Assembly: GCA_902826155.1 (NCBI GenBank)
Contig: CADEDU010000124.1
Coordinates: forward strand, 1 to 14,916
Direction of reading: 5' to 3'
Origin: an uncultured beta proteobacterium
GTDB lineage: Bacteria > Pseudomonadota > Gammaproteobacteria > Burkholderiales > SG8-39
Length of the DNA: 14,916 nucleotides
Shown here: in pieces, positions 14,502 to 14,916 of the stretch
How positions within the stretch are numbered: the first letter of the stretch is position 1
How the letters are laid out: the number at the start of each line of letters is the position of its first letter
Position numbers and translations under genes: made by a program
The notes under the pieces: model-generated
Databases searched by the model: none
Told to the model about the DNA's origin: nothing
The model's input: only the letters and a program-made list of their open reading frames with translations

Positions 14502-14916
14502 ATGTCGCTCGCTCTGCATTCGCTGCTTGGATTCATCGCTTTGCACGCCCTCGCCTGGGCGTTGAGCGAGCGGCGTCATCGCATCGCCTGGCGGCCCGTG
14601 TTGTCAGGTGCGTTGCTCACGATCGTGCTCGCCGTATTGCTGCTGAAGGTGCCGATCGTGGCCGATGCGTTCCGCCACGTGAACGAGGCGGTCAATGCGT
14701 TGGAGCGGGCAACGCAGGCCGGCACCGCGTTCGTGTTCGGCTACCTTGGCGGCGCACCCGAGCCGTTCGACGTCAAGAACCCGAACGCCACTTTCGTGCT
14801 GGCGTTTCGCGCGCTGCCGCTGGTGCTGGTCATCAGCGCACTCACCGCGCTGCTCTACTACTGGCGCGTGCTGCCCCTGATCGTGCGCGGGTTTGCCGCG
14901 CTGCTGCGTCGGTCGG
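14502..14916 (+). CDS. NupC-type concentrative nucleoside transporter (5' part, cut by window end)
   Basis: The reading frame stays open to the end of the window, so only the first 138 residues are visible. CNT/NupC proteins import nucleosides with H+ or Na+. The start shows a hydrophobic helix (MSLALHSLLGFIALHALAWA), a second helix (VLSGALLTIVLAVLLLKVPI), then the hallmark NEAVNALERATQAGTAFVFG and YLGG, followed by FVLAFRALPLVLVISALTAL and LYYWRVLPLIVRGFA. This order is the N-terminal pattern of NupC-like permeases. The ATG at 14502 is 12 bases after the VIT1-like stop, so the two are probably co-transcribed. The missing part should hold the nucleoside-binding transport domain. Confidence 0.88.
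   Translation, partial: MSLALHSLLGFIALHALAWALSERRHRIAWRPVLSGALLTIVLAVLLLKVPIVADAFRHVNEAVNALERATQAGTAFVFGYLGGAPEPFDVKNPNATFVLAFRALPLVLVISALTALLYYWRVLPLIVRGFAALLRRS

Overview
The window is a compact, GC-rich stretch of a bacterial chromosome that reads as ordinary housekeeping DNA. Gene order and protein signatures suggest a betaproteobacterium, probably Burkholderiales or a relative: a two-domain RibB whose GTP cyclohydrolase II half is degenerate, the run ribB-ribH-nusB-thiL-pgpA-cinA(pncC), and a recA-recX pair with a beta-type RecA. I could not test this placement by search.

Positions 1-4302 hold one tightly packed plus-strand operon. Three tandem 22-bp repeats and an inverted repeat lie in front of it. 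It makes two steps of riboflavin synthesis (RibB, RibH), an antitermination factor (NusB), the last step of thiamine diphosphate synthesis (ThiL), phosphatidylglycerol synthesis (PgpA) and NMN deamidation (PncC). Several junctions overlap as ATGA or have gaps of only a few bases.

Positions 4433-7056 hold a methyltransferase that carries an apparent signal peptide, then, convergent to it, an orphan malonyl-CoA decarboxylase. A GC-rich hairpin lies between them. A non-coding stretch of about 390-530 bp separates mcd from the divergent recA. Positions 7443-9496 carry recA, recX and a GNAT acetyltransferase. They meet tail-to-tail, with only 4 bp between, a secreted MltB-type lytic transglycosylase with a peptidoglycan-binding tail.

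Positions 10931-12526 carry a class III (LigB-type) extradiol dioxygenase with a TTG start and, 30 bp downstream, a cupin protein. This is a small aromatic-catabolism-like pair. Positions 12653-14916 carry a membrane-anchored protein of unknown function with a transmembrane segment at each end, a VIT1/CCC1-type iron/manganese transporter with an N-terminal ferritin-like domain, and the start of a NupC-type nucleoside transporter cut by the window end.

I see no mobile element, tRNA, rRNA, CRISPR array or obvious defence system. The points most worth a second look are the exported methyltransferase, the dioxygenase/cupin pair, the two-TM protein of unknown function, the repeats and dyad upstream of ribB, and the density of GATC.
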